DNA of 64,000 nt from FEN-1297 sp963843605. Its GTDB lineage: Bacteria; Bacteroidota; Ignavibacteria; Ignavibacteriales; Ignavibacteriaceae. Both the position numbers and the translations under genes were made by a program. Each line of letters begins with the position of its first letter. Within the stretch, counting starts at the first letter, position 1. The notes beneath the pieces were generated by a model, which ran no database searches, was not told where the DNA came from, and saw nothing but the letters and a program-made list of their open reading frames with translations. Positions 35,691 through 45,629 of this stretch are shown piece by piece. Location: assembly GCA_963843605.1 (NCBI GenBank), contig CAWJLA010000009.1, forward strand, positions 177,997-241,996, in the 5' to 3' direction.

Positions 35691-36306
35691 ATATTTAATT
35701 GAAGCAAAAGATCTGAGCAAATATTTCGGAAGAAGATTAATTTTTAAAGATCTGAATTTTCAGATGAACGAATGCGGAATCTTCGGAATAGCAGGTGCAA
35801 ACGGGTCGGGCAAATCTACTCTTGTTAAAATAATTGCAGGAATTAATTCGCCAACCTCCGGTAAAATAATTCATCAGGTAAGCGGAAAGGAAATATTACC
35901 GGAAAAACTTCATAACTATATCGGATTTGTTTCGCCGTATCTTGTTTTGTACGAAGAATTCTCGGCATGGGAAAATTTAAATTATATTGCACAGATAAGA
36001 GGCATTGAATTCAACAAAGCCAGAATCGAAAGCTTATTAAACAAATTTCTCCTTTTTCCCCGCAAAGATGATATAGTAAAAACATATTCATCAGGAATGA
36101 AACAGAGCCTAAAATTTATTTTTGCGCTTATGCATTCCCCCAAATTGATTATTCTTGATGAACCAACCTCAAATCTTGATAAAGAAGGAAAAGAATCTGT
36201 TTATAGGATAGTCGAATCGGAAGGCAAAAACAGCATTGTCATTATTGCCTCAAACGAAAAATCCGATCTCAATCTTGCGTCAAGTGATAAAACTGGAAGA
36301 TTTTAA
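35683..36306 (+). CDS. ccmA: Heme-exporter ABC ATPase CcmA (left copy, divergent haplotype)
   Basis: Walker A GANGSGKST, signature YSSGMKQ and Walker B LIILDEPTSNLD are present. Compared with 53509-54147 it differs at scattered sites from 35741 on and heavily from about 36069, for example Lys for Gln in SGKEIL. A missing base near 36274 throws the last 14 residues out of frame; restored, the gene would stop at 36319. The right-arm copy is the better reference. Confidence 0.8.
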   Translation: MSKYLIEAKDLSKYFGRRLIFKDLNFQMNECGIFGIAGANGSGKSTLVKIIAGINSPTSGKIIHQVSGKEILPEKLHNYIGFVSPYLVLYEEFSAWENLNYIAQIRGIEFNKARIESLLNKFLLFPRKDDIVKTYSSGMKQSLKFIFALMHSPKLIILDEPTSNLDKEGKESVYRIVESEGKNSIVIIASNEKSDLNLASSDKTGRF

Positions 36307-36498
36307 GAACCATAAATGATTTTAAACGGCATAGTTATTGTGAATTTAACCGTATAACTATTACTATTTTGTTTTATTGACCGTCAGATAATTATAAATT
36401 GATTGAGTTTTTTTAAATTTGTCAGTAATTAGGTTACCATTTAAAGTTGTTTAATAACTCAATTTTTAGAACATTAAATCCCATAATTAAGAATATTT

Positions 36499-37154
36499 TC
36501 AAGAGCATATGCATTATATAAAAAGGACATAAACTCTGAGTTAAGAACCAGATACGCTATAAATTCATTTGCTATGTTTATAATAGTGGCAATCAGCGTT
36601 ATTCTTTTTTCAATCGGAAATGAAAAAATTACACAGAGTTTAACCGCCGGTTTATTCTGGGTAGTAATATTTTTTTCAGCAATGTCCGGATTGGCAAGAG
36701 CATTTGTATCCGAAGAAGAAAGAGGCACATCCTAACACTTCATTTAATTGCCTCGCCTTCAACGGTTTTCTCCGGAAAATTACTATTTAACATAATTTTA
36801 GTATTTTGTATGAACACTATAATTGCCGTTCTTTATGTTGCTCTTTTTGAATCATTTATAATTAGAAATTTGCATTATTTGTGGTATCATTTATTCTTGG
36901 AAATATCGGTTTAGCAGTTGCGTCAACCATAATTGCTGCAATAATATCAAAAGCCGGTGCAAAAGGAACATTGTACCCTGTTTTTTCGTTTCCCATTTTA
37001 CTGCCTTTAATTTTAACTTCGGTTCAGTTAACTTTGCTTTCCAATCAAGGAGCTAGTTTTACTGATGCAAAAATTGAATTGGCTATTGATTTGTTACGAT
37101 GTCATAATGCTCACAGCGTCTTATATGTTATTCGATTTTGTATGGAAAGATTAG
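36499..37154 (+). pseudogene. ccmB: Heme-exporter membrane subunit CcmB (left copy, frameshifted)
   Basis: Corresponds to 52660-53319. The start ATG has been lost (TTTTCAAGAGCA where the mirror has CCTATGAGAGCA), and the frame breaks near 36733 and 36870. Recognisable pieces include MFIIVAISVILFSIGNEKIT and KAGAKGTLYPVFSFPILLPL. Not translatable as written. Confidence 0.75.
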
Positions 37155-37183
37155 TAATTTTAAAAATTTATCAGGTAAATAAT

Positions 37184-37903
37184 ATGGTTTGGAAAATATT
37201 TTTGTTTTTATTTCTGGCATTTGTTTCAATTGCAGGAATAGCATTTCCCATCGTTCCGGTCCCACATGCTTGGTATCAATTTCCGTTAATTCCGGGATTA
37301 AAAGAAAATGCAAAAATTATATTCTTTCACGTTCCTACTGCGTGGCTTTCGCGTTGGCATTTTTAATGTCGACAATTTACAGCATTAAATATTTAAGGAA
37401 AAAAAATCTTGACGACGATGCCAAATCTTATGCCGCTGCCCAGCTAGGAATAATTTTTTGTATATTGGCCACTGTTACAGGAGCGGTTTGGGCAAAATTT
37501 GCATGGGGCGCTTTCTGGAGCTGGGATCCGAGGCAGACAAGTATATTCGCTCTACTATTGATTTACGGAGCCTGGTTCGCACTTAGATCTTCAATCGAAT
37601 CAGAAGAAAAAAGAGCCACCTTTTCGGCGGTATATTCTATTATTGCATTTCTAACCGTACCCTTTTTTATTTTTATAATGCCTAGAATAATGGAGGGGCT
37701 TCATCCGGGCTCGTTTGGACGATCCTAAAACCGATAAAATCGTACAGGAGCCCTGTTATAGATTTTAAAATGAACGGGAATATGCAGATAATATTCTTCC
37801 TATCACTAATTGGTTTTACAATCCTTTATTTTTGGATGTGGAGACTCGGTTATAAATCGATTATTTAAAAAGACAAATCAATAAAAAACAAATAAGGGAG
37901 TAA
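37184..37903 (+). pseudogene. ccmC: Heme-handling protein CcmC (left copy, frameshifted)
   Basis: Corresponds to 51898-52626. The frame breaks near 37345 and again near 37715-37760. The Trp-rich heme motif WGAFWSWDPRQT survives. About 12% nucleotide divergence from the mirror in the first 165 bases, mainly at synonymous positions, shows this is a different allele rather than only a noisy read. Confidence 0.8.
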
Positions 37904-37915
37904 CTTTGCAAGGAT

Positions 37916-38060
37916 TATAATTTTTAGATAAAAATGCGATTTATATAGTAATGATAATCGTTCTTATCGTTTGGGCAGGAGTATTCTATACCTGTATAAC
38001 CTAGATAAAAGAATTAAGAGCATTGAAAAAGAAATGAACGGAGATAAAAATGAAAAATAA
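37916..38060 (+). pseudogene. ccmD: CcmD-like small membrane protein (left copy, damaged)
   Basis: Matches 51736-51882 but the start codon and part of the membrane helix are disrupted (GGATTATAATTTTTAG in place of an ATG-containing start). The C-terminal half, DKRIKSIEKEMNGDK, is readable in one frame. Confidence 0.55.
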
Positions 38061-38443
38061 ATATTTATTCGGTGGATTTATTATAGTAGTATTTCTTGGA
38101 TTCATGGGATATCTATTCACACAAAGTAACATTAAATATGAAAACAATTTCGCTAAAGTAATGAAGCAGGATAAAATTGTAAAAGCTACCGGTAGCTGGG
38201 TAAAGAAAAAACTATGCTATCGATAAAGAAGACAGAACATTTACTTTTTACATGGCGGATAATCATGGCAATCAAATGAAGGTCGTTTACGATGGCACGA
38301 TGCCGAACAATTTCGAATCGGCTAGCAGCGTTGTTGTAACCGGCGAATACAAGATGGATATTTCCATGCTCCAAGCATTTTAACCAAATGCCCGAGCAAA
38401 TACGAAGGACAAAACGTAAGGATGTTAAAACATCTAAAATTAA
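38050..38443 (+). pseudogene. ccmE: Heme chaperone CcmE (left copy, frameshifted)
   Basis: Starts MKNKYLFGGFIIVVFLGFMG like its mirror at 51348-51746, then loses frame near 38205 (an inserted A) and again further on. The segment CPSKYEGQ, with the Cys and Tyr of the heme-binding motif, is visible in another frame, so the Cys variant is present in both haplotypes. Confidence 0.75.
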
Positions 38444-38571
38444 TATAGCATTATTTTAGGTATTCTACTGAAAATTAAATAAACATGAATTAAAAGAGAA
38501 GGACTCTCTCAGGCTCTTTATTTAAAAAAAGTTCTTTATGAGATAATTAAAAATATGTTAATGAGGATGAA

Positions 38572-40952
38572 ATGATTGGAAGTATAATAATATCGGTCGC
38601 GCTTGCAAGCAGCATTATAGCAATGGTAATGTATTACCTAAGTTACCGCGGTTATAATAATGCTCTTAATTTCGGAAGAATTGCTTACCATTAATGGCAA
38701 TGCTGGTAATCGTAGCGGCCGCACTTTTGGAATATTTACTTTTAACTCATCAGTACGAGTATAAATACGTATACGAGTACAGCAAAACGAGCTTCCTAAA
38801 GGAATTTTAATGGCAACGTTCTGGGCCGGGCAGGAAGGCAGCTTCATGCTCTGGCTGCTTTAACAACAATTGTGGGTTTAATTCTGCAATCTTATTCATC
38901 AAAGCGAGGCGATCTGGAACCAAGGGTGATGGCGTATTCACACTTGGCTACGTCATTTATCCTGTTGATGGTCTCCCGTTTTTTAAAAATCCTTTTGCTT
39001 ACATATGGGCGAACCGTTTTTATCGGCATAAAAAATATAAACTCAGCTATTAATGTTCACCCGTTCCTACAGAATTTTCTCTTCAGTGATGGTTCTTCCG
39101 GACAGGAATTTGTTAAGATGAATTCTCATCTTTACGCGTTTTTCTGCAGGGAATTTCGATTAAGCAATTTATTATTGACGGAAGAGGCTTAAATCCTCAG
39201 CTAACTAATTTTTGGATGCAGATCCATCCCGCCGATTCTATTTACCGGTTTCTCTATGGCAACGGTACCTTTTGCTTTTGCGTGGCGGCTATGATGAAAA
39301 ATGATTACAGGGATTGGGTAAGGCAGTCTTTCCCTGGCTTCTTGCGGCAGCGGAATTCTTGGGCTTGGAATTATGCTCGGCGGTTACTGGGCATATGAAA
39401 TGCTCGGCTGGGGTGGTTACTGGGCCTGGGATCCCGTTGAAAATTCAAGTCTTATTCCCTGGCTTGTTGGAGTTGCAGCAATTCATACTCTGCTAGTGCA
39501 AAGAAAAACCCAGAAAAAAGGAGACGGCATAGGAAATATGCAAAGACAAATTTAATCCTTTGTATAATGATGTACGTGCTTGTTATCTACAGTACATTTT
39601 TAACAAGAAGCGGTGTACTAGGCGATGCTTCCGTTCATTCTTTTGTAAACCCGGGCATGATGGTATATATGTTCCTCATAATTTTTGTCGGAACATTTTT
39701 ATGCTGGGAATTGGTACGCTTGCTTATCGCTGGAAATATCTTACCAAAGATAAATGACGAAGAAAATATTTTCCAGAGAACTCTCCTTGTTTACCGCCGC
39801 AATTGTTTTATGCGCATCGGCTACAATTGTACTGGTCGGAACTTCCGCTCCTATATTCGGACATTCAGTAGATACCAGTTTTTACAATCAGATGCACATT
39901 CCTATTGCGATAATAATAGGCTTCTTAAACGGTTTAAGCCTTCTGCTAAAATGGAAAACTACAAAAAAGGAAGAACTTATAAAGAAATCATTATTTTCAG
40001 TTGCCGCAACAGTGGTGGTAAGTACATGATAGTCTTGTTCGGCGGTATTTCGGATATAATGGTAATTCTTCTGGCATTATCCGCTACTTTTGCGTTAATT
40101 GTAAACCTTGAAATAGCGGTAAAAATTATCCGCGGAAATAAAAAAATGCTCGGGGCCTATGTAGCTCATATTGGAATTGCTCTTTTTATACTGGGTGTTA
40201 TCGGATCATCGATATATACAAGGGAAAAAGATATGAACCTAATTAAGAATGTTCCTTAGGAAGCATTCGGTTACCAGATGACATTTACAGGATACGAACC
40301 GATTGACAACAATACAAAATATGCTTTTAACATAAACCTAAAAAAAGGGAGTAAAGAATTTACAGTAAGCCCGGTTATGTATATAAGCAGTTTTAACAAC
40401 GGATTGATGAGAGAGCCGGCTATTCTGACTATGTTTACAAAAGATCTTTATGTATCACCTCTCGGATATGACAACGGCAGTACAGCATCATCAACTCAGG
40501 GTCAGGAAGTATCACTCGGTTTGGGTGATAAAACAAACTTTGACGGTGCAAATGTAGTTTATAAGGATTTCGTAGCTCCGGATATGAGTGTTATGATGGG
40601 CGGAGGCGATTTCCAAATGGGTGCAAATTTGACAATTCAGAAAAACGGCAAAACTTATAACATTGAAGCACTTATGAAAAAAGAAGGCAGAGACGTGCAC
40701 TTTGTTCCCATCGAAATTAAAGCTGCGGATTTAAAAATCCAGCTTCAAAAGATTGACCCAACCTCGAAAAATGCTCAATTCATCTTTTCAAAACTCAGCG
40801 GCGATAATCAGGTAAGTACGGCGCCGAAAGAAATATTGACTATTTCCGCAAGTACAAAACCTTTTGTAAACCTGGTTTGGACCGGCGTTTTGATTATGGT
40901 ATTCGGATTTTTTATTTCAGTGACGAGAAGATTAAAAGAATCTTTGATATAA
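38572..40952 (+). pseudogene. ccmF: Cytochrome c heme lyase subunit CcmF (left copy, heavily frameshifted)
   Basis: Corresponds to 48807-51205. From 38572 to about 40260 it has many indels and an in-frame TAG at 40257 (Ser in the mirror). The heme-binding WWD motif WGGYWAWDPVENSSLIPWL remains. The last part, 40278-40952, is clean and gives the C-terminus missing in the right copy, ending FFISVTRRLKESLI. Together the two copies define a protein of about 799 residues. Confidence 0.85.
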
Positions 40953-40961
40953 ATTGTAAAA

Positions 40962-40999
40962 GGGATGGTATCCCGAAAAGGATATCATCCCGATTTTTT
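40962..40999. terminator. Terminator between convergent ccmF and TPR genes
   Basis: GGGATGGTATCC (40962-40973) pairs with GGATATCATCCC (40980-40991) across a 6-base loop, followed by GATTTTTT. It begins 10 bases after the ccmF stop and faces the convergent TPR gene, which ends at 41048. Confidence 0.85.
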
Positions 41000-41047
41000 C
41001 TTTAAGATTTGCGTAAGGATTATTTAATATATCCGGTTAGGAAAAAA

Positions 41048-42688
41048 CTATTTACCGTTACCGGCAGAAACATAAATTTTATTTTTGGCTTTTTCCATTA
41101 ACGCTGCAAGTTTGTTTTTCAGGTTATGGTTTATATTTGTGGCCGTTTCACAATCTCTTATTACCTGCCTGTAGTCCCACAGTTCAAAGTTAAGCAAAGC
41201 ACGCAATACAAAACCCTCTGCAAAATTCGGATTATATTTCAAAGCGGTAGATAAGTCTAATTCCGCATCTTTAAATTTTTCCATATTCTTAAAAACTTTC
41301 GCCCTGTTGAAGAAAGCTTCATAGTTTTTCGGATTAACCTTTATTGCTTTGGAAAAATCCAGCGATGCACCATAGTTATCCCCGGAGTCGCTCCTCATTA
41401 TGCCTCTGAATATAAATGCGTCATAATATTCGGGAAATTGCTGAAGCGCCTGATTAAGGTCGGAAGCAGCTCCATGGTTATCTTTAAGACTGTATTTTGC
41501 TTTGGCTCTGTAATAATATGCCTGCGGCAGTTTAGTATTTACTTCAACTGCTTTTGTAAGATCGTAAATTGCCTCAATAAAATTATTCTGTCCGTATTTT
41601 ATTTTTCCTCTTTCAAGCCAGCCTTTTTCACAGTCCGGATTCAGTTCAACCATCCGGTCTAAATAATTAAGGGCTTCCTCATAATTATTATTTTCTACTT
41701 CAATTGCAGCCAATTCATAATATAAATCAGGATTAGCCGGATTTATATTTAAGGCATGCTTATAATCTTCGGTAGCACCCTGAACGTCCATCAATATTTT
41801 CCGGAGTTCGGCTCTTTTAACATATATTTCATAATTTTCAGGATCATATTCCAGTGCTTTATCGCAGTCGAAAATTGCTCCGTCAGGATTATCAAGTTTC
41901 AATTTGACAATAGCTCTTAAAAGGTAGGCGTCGATAAAATCTTCTTTAGAATGTACGGCTTTATCAAGATATTCCAGAGCCGCATCATAATTTCCTTCAT
42001 CCGACTTTAACCTGGCATAATTATAAGCCGCTGTAGCATGCGACGGTTCGATTTCCATAGCCGAGAGAAAATCTTTTAAAGCATCTTCAATTTCTTTTAA
42101 TTGCTCCTTGGCCACTCCTCTGCAGTTAAAAGCTTTGGCATTATTCGGTTGAATTTCGATCGAATTATTAAAATCAATAACGGAATGTTTAAAATCTTTC
42201 AGCTTATATTTTTCAATGCCTCTGGAAAGCAGCGCCTCCCAGTTAGTGGGGTCGCTTTCAATGGCATTATCGAAGTCTTCAATTGCTTCCTGGGATTTTC
42301 CCAAAATAACTTTCGCCTTCGCCCTGTTGAAATAAGCGTCGGAGTCTTTTCCGTTCTTCGATAAATATTTTGTTAGAAATTCAATACACGTTTCAGGAAA
42401 GTTTTCTTCAAGTTCTATAATACCCAAATAATAATAAATACGGATTGAAAAGTCAGGGAAATTCTTGTCGAGGTGGAAAAAATCTTCTTTTGCACCGGAA
42501 AAATCCTTCAGTGCAAATTTAGAAATTGCTCTCCCGTAAAAAGGAGCAGGGATTTCCGGGTTAATCTGAATGGCGGCGGAATAATCTGATATTGCCTCAT
42601 TAAAATCCCTTAATTTGTATTTATCATTACCGGTGTTGACCAAATTCTCTTCTTCATTTTTAGAAAAGATACTTTTGATGAATCCCAT
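41048..42688 (-). CDS. Cytoplasmic multi-TPR protein
   Basis: 546 residues with no signal peptide (starts MGFIKSIFSKNEEENLVNTG). About 14 consecutive tetratricopeptide repeats fill it, each with the W/Y-L-G-x-Y and A-x-x-P pattern, for example AIQINPEIPAPFYGRAISKF, AIESDPTNWEALLSRGIEKY and ALEYDPENYEIYVKRAELRK. It probably forms a long protein-binding superhelix; the partner is unknown. This copy is intact, while the mirror at 47069-48711 has two insertions. Confidence 0.88.
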   Translation of the reverse strand: MGFIKSIFSKNEEENLVNTGNDKYKLRDFNEAISDYSAAIQINPEIPAPFYGRAISKFALKDFSGAKEDFFHLDKNFPDFSIRIYYYLGIIELEENFPETCIEFLTKYLSKNGKDSDAYFNRAKAKVILGKSQEAIEDFDNAIESDPTNWEALLSRGIEKYKLKDFKHSVIDFNNSIEIQPNNAKAFNCRGVAKEQLKEIEDALKDFLSAMEIEPSHATAAYNYARLKSDEGNYDAALEYLDKAVHSKEDFIDAYLLRAIVKLKLDNPDGAIFDCDKALEYDPENYEIYVKRAELRKILMDVQGATEDYKHALNINPANPDLYYELAAIEVENNNYEEALNYLDRMVELNPDCEKGWLERGKIKYGQNNFIEAIYDLTKAVEVNTKLPQAYYYRAKAKYSLKDNHGAASDLNQALQQFPEYYDAFIFRGIMRSDSGDNYGASLDFSKAIKVNPKNYEAFFNRAKVFKNMEKFKDAELDLSTALKYNPNFAEGFVLRALLNFELWDYRQVIRDCETATNINHNLKNKLAALMEKAKNKIYVSAGNGK

Positions 42689-42917
42689 TTATAGCTCTGA
42701 TTCTGCAGGTTCTTTATTCTGCGTTTATTAATAAAATTCCTCCCCTAATACCCTTTTTTAATTTTAATTGAATTAACCGTAAATCCCGCTTATTCAATAT
42801 TATAATCGGAAGAAACTGCATAATTTTTAAGTATAATTGTCATTTTTTACAAAAATAATAGTTTTTATTAATCAAGGACGGCAGAAATGGCGAGAAACCG
42901 GGAAATCTGTATTTTTA

Positions 42918-44126
42918 TTATTTTTGTGAATTGTTATCCCAAATAAAATAAACGACTGATAAGAAGGAGTAAAATATTCCGAGCCAGCATACTCCCGTCC
43001 ACTTCCAAGTTTCATAAAATATTGCAGATGTGGCCGAGCCGATAGAACCGCCAAAGAAAAAACTTCCCATATATACTGTGGTTATCCTGCTTCTTGCCTC
43101 GGGATTCAATCTGTATACCAGGCTTTGGTTCGTAATATGTGTGCCCTGTACACCTGCGTCGAGCATTATAATTCCTGCAATTAAAAGAATAAGACTGCTT
43201 GTCCCGAATAACATAAATATAAAAGCGATAAGATTTAATAAAAGAAACAAAGCTGTTGCTGAATTAGATTTACCCTTATCGGCTAGTCTACCCGCTATAT
43301 TAGCGCTGAAAGCACCTGCAGCGCCTACCAATCCGAACAATCCGATAACTGCATCTGAAAATTTATAAACCGGACCTGCAAGCAGAAAAGTTAGACTTGT
43401 CCAAAGCACGCTGAACATAGCAAAAACCAATGCGCCGTAAACTGACCGCCTGCGCAGGAGTTTTTCTTCTTTGAATAATTTGTAGACCGAGCGTAGAAGT
43501 CCGGAATAAGATAAAGGAACAGATATTTTATATTCAGGGAGAAAAATGCGGAGGATAAATGATAATATAAGGATTAATATAGAGGCTATTACGAAAACCG
43601 CGCGCCAACCCGCCAATTCCGAAATAAAACCGGCCAGAGTTCTGGCAAGCAATATACCAAGTAATAAACCGCTCATTACTTGTCCGACTACTTTTCCCCT
43701 TTCATAATCTTTAGCAAGCGATGCGGCAAACGGAACTAGAATTTGTGCAACAACCGAAGAGACGCCGATAATTAACGACGAAATCAGAAAGGAAATAATT
43801 GTAGGAGATACGGCCGCCAGTATAAGCACGGCAACTGTTATTAAAAGTATTGTGAAAATCAGTTTTCTTCTTTCGAGGAGATCGCCCAAAGGCACAAGAA
43901 CATTAATCCGAGTGCGTATCCTATTTGCGTAAAAGTAACTATCATCCCTGCAGCGGAAGCAGAGCTTCCGAACGTAACCGCAATCGTATCTAACAGCGGC
44001 TGCGCCCAGTATAAATTAGCCACCGTAACACCGCTGGCAACCGACAAAATAAAAACCAAACCCGGGTTCAGTATTTCTTTTCCGTCTTTACCTAGCTTAG
44101 TATATCTTTAAAAGAGAACTTTTCAA
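42918..44126 (-). pseudogene. MFS transporter (left copy, frameshifted near the N-terminus)
   Basis: About 400 residues and 12 membrane helices when repaired. LDTIAVTFGSSASAAGMIVT and the PLGDLLERRKLI loop (the MFS motif A equivalent) mark the first half; GRLADKGKSN is the second-half loop. It looks like a drug- or sugar-efflux MFS protein, with substrate unknown. This copy misses a base near 43895 and has a damaged 5' end; positions 42918-43895 are clean. The probable start is TTG at 44126. Confidence 0.8.
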
Positions 44127-44285
44127 GGTTTAAAGTCTTCTTTCCGGTTTTAAATAAAAAGGATTTATTCGCGTTAGCAAAATAATGAAGTATAACGAGA
44201 TCTAAAATCTGTGCGGATTCTGAGATGTATTACTCAAATTGAATCTCATTGCTGGGACAAGACCGATTACGGTTCGAATAAAACG

Positions 44286-44320
44286 GAAACTGCCCCTACG
44301 GTTTAAGCAGGAGCAGTTTC
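44286..44320 (-). terminator. Terminator downstream of the type IX cargo gene (left copy)
   Basis: GAAACTGCCCCT (44286-44297) pairs with AGGAGCAGTTTC (44309-44320), 11 of 12. On the minus strand the stem is followed by CGTTTTATTC. It lies 42 bases after the stop at 44362. Confidence 0.6.
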
Positions 44321-44361
44321 TCGTTCGAAATTTAATAGACTAATAAGAAATTCTATAATAC

Positions 44362-44880
44362 TTATTTTATCAATACAGATTTTTTAGTCATACTGAACTT
44401 ACCCGCGATAATCCTGTAAAAGTAAACACCGCTGGGCAAAGAGGACGCATCGAACATCAACAGATGGCGGCCGGCTTCTTTATATTCGCCGTTAAGCAAT
44501 GTAGCGATTTCTTTTCCTAGAGTATTATAAATTTTCAATGTCACCTTGCCTTCAACGGGTAAAATATAGCCGATAGTTGTTACTGGATTAAAGGGATTAG
44601 GATAATTCTGTTCAAGCGCAAAATCTTGCGGCTGTGAATAATTATTTTCCGCCGCTTTTATTCTCAACGCCGGTTACGGGAAAATTCGGCTTTCTTCATC
44701 CCTACATTGTGGAAGATAGGTTCATCAACTACCGTCAGAATCGGACTAACATAATCAACATAATCGGGAGCCGATGCATTTACCTGATACTGCCCGGCCG
44801 GCACATAAAATGCATAATAACCCGGAACAAAAAATTCGTCACCTGTTAGTGTTGCTGTCAGTTACTCGCGGTAACCTGAC
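44362..44880 (-). pseudogene. Type IX secreted protein, C-terminal part cut at the fold-back point
   Basis: The C-terminal 80 residues (FALEQNYPNPFNPVTTIGY, LKIYNTLGKEIATLL, PSGVYFYRIIAGK, TKKSVLIK) are a type A sorting domain for type IX secretion. Upstream lies a repeat-like region with FYVPAGQYQVNASAPDYVDY. Two As are missing near 44648 (GGAAAATAA against GGAAAAAATAA), which breaks frame. Coding sense continues past 44820 (TLTGDEFFVPGYYAF) to nearly 44860, so the gene is cut at the centre of symmetry. The N-terminus is absent from both arms. Confidence 0.75.
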
Positions 44881-44935
44881 GGTTTCCTCTGCTTTCCACC
44901 TTTCCCACTGTCATCGCCGGTACGCGTCATTGCGG

Positions 44936-45396
44936 TTATGGTTGCGTTTTATGTGCCGGCCGGGCAGTATCAGGTAAATGCATCGGCTCCCGATTATGTT
45001 GATTATGTTAGTCCGATTCTGACGGTAGTTGATGAACCTATCTTCCACAATGTAGGGATGAAGAAAGCCGCATTTTCCGTAACCGGCGTTGAGAATAAAA
45101 GCGGCGGAAAAAATAATTATTCACAGCCGCAAGATTTTGCGCTTGAACAGAATTATCCTAATCCCTTTAATCCAGTAACAACTATCGGCTATATTTTACC
45201 CGTTGCAGGCAAGGTGACATTGAAAATTTATAATACTCTAGGAAAAGAAATCGCTACATTGCTTAACGGCGAATATAAAGAAGCCGGCCGCCATCTGTTG
45301 ATGTTCGATGCGTCCTCTTTGCCCAGCGGTGTTTACTTTTACATGATTATCGCGGGTAAGTTCAGTATGACTAAAAAATCTGTATTGATAAAATAA
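44936..45396 (+). CDS. Type IX secreted protein, C-terminal part (right copy)
   Basis: Open frame of about 152 codons with no true start: the 5' end is the fold-back junction. It shows FYVPAGQYQVNASAPDYVDY, then VVDEPIFHNVGMKKA, then the sorting domain with QNYPNPFNP and SGVYFYMIIAGK. This copy has the unbroken frame across the linker (SGGKNNYSQPQDF). Differences from the left copy are single residues: Ala for Glu (LPVAGK) and Met for Arg (FYMIIAG). The body of the cargo protein is unknown. Confidence 0.8.
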
Positions 45397-45437
45397 GTAT
45401 TATAGAATTTCTTATTAGTCTATTAAATTTCGAACGA

Positions 45438-45472
45438 GAAACTGCTCCTGCTTAAACCGTAGGGGCAGTTTC
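45438..45472 (+). terminator. Terminator downstream of the type IX cargo gene (right copy)
   Basis: GAAACTGCTCCT (45438-45449) pairs with AGGGGCAGTTTC (45461-45472), followed by CGTTTTAT. Mirror of the element at 44286-44320. Confidence 0.6.
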
Positions 45473-45629
45473 CGTTTTATTCGAACCGTAATCGGTCTTG
45501 TCCCAGCAATGAGATTCAATTTGAGTAATACATCTCAGAATCCGCACAGATTTTAAATCTCGTTATACTTCATTATTTTGCTAACGCGAATAAATCCTTT
45601 TTATTTAAAACCGGAAAGAAGTTTAAACC

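Larger units (their letters stand above)
35741..40369. other. Divergent, error-rich haplotype patch inside the left arm
   Basis: Within this span the left arm differs from its mirror by many substitutions, mostly at third codon positions, plus numerous 1-2 base indels that break every ccm gene. In the first 165 bases of ccmC I count about 19 substitutions, near 12%. On both sides the arms return to near identity. The pattern suggests consensus taken from reads of a second strain and left unpolished. Confidence 0.8.
25839..44880. repeat. Left arm of a 38-kb inverted duplication
   Basis: Everything from 25839 to about 44880 reappears as its reverse complement at 44881-64000. Mirrored gene coordinates sum to 89757-89759 near the centre and about 89831 further out, the difference being accumulated indels. 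Outside 35741-40369 the arms are nearly identical. The duplication continues past the window's right edge, so the left arm probably begins earlier than 25839 in copied extent. It is most likely an assembly or read fold-back. Confidence 0.95.

Noticed and set aside
38872..40259. Several separate small genes in the left arm (frames at 38872, 39216, 39314, 39373, 39560, 39567 and 39754)
   Set aside because: All are pieces of one frameshifted ccmF, as the mirror at 48807-51205 shows.
38572..40260. Genuine decay of the ccm genes in the left arm as an evolutionary event
   Set aside because: Substitutions look purifying (mostly synonymous) while indels are dense and random, which fits unpolished reads rather than a pseudogene.
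44859..44933. Adapter-like strings (CAGTTAC at 44859-44865 and TACGCGTCATTGC at 44921-44933) that resemble pieces of a nanopore ligation adapter
   Set aside because: A seven-base match within about 100 bases is expected by chance fairly often, and the left side retains coding sense across it.
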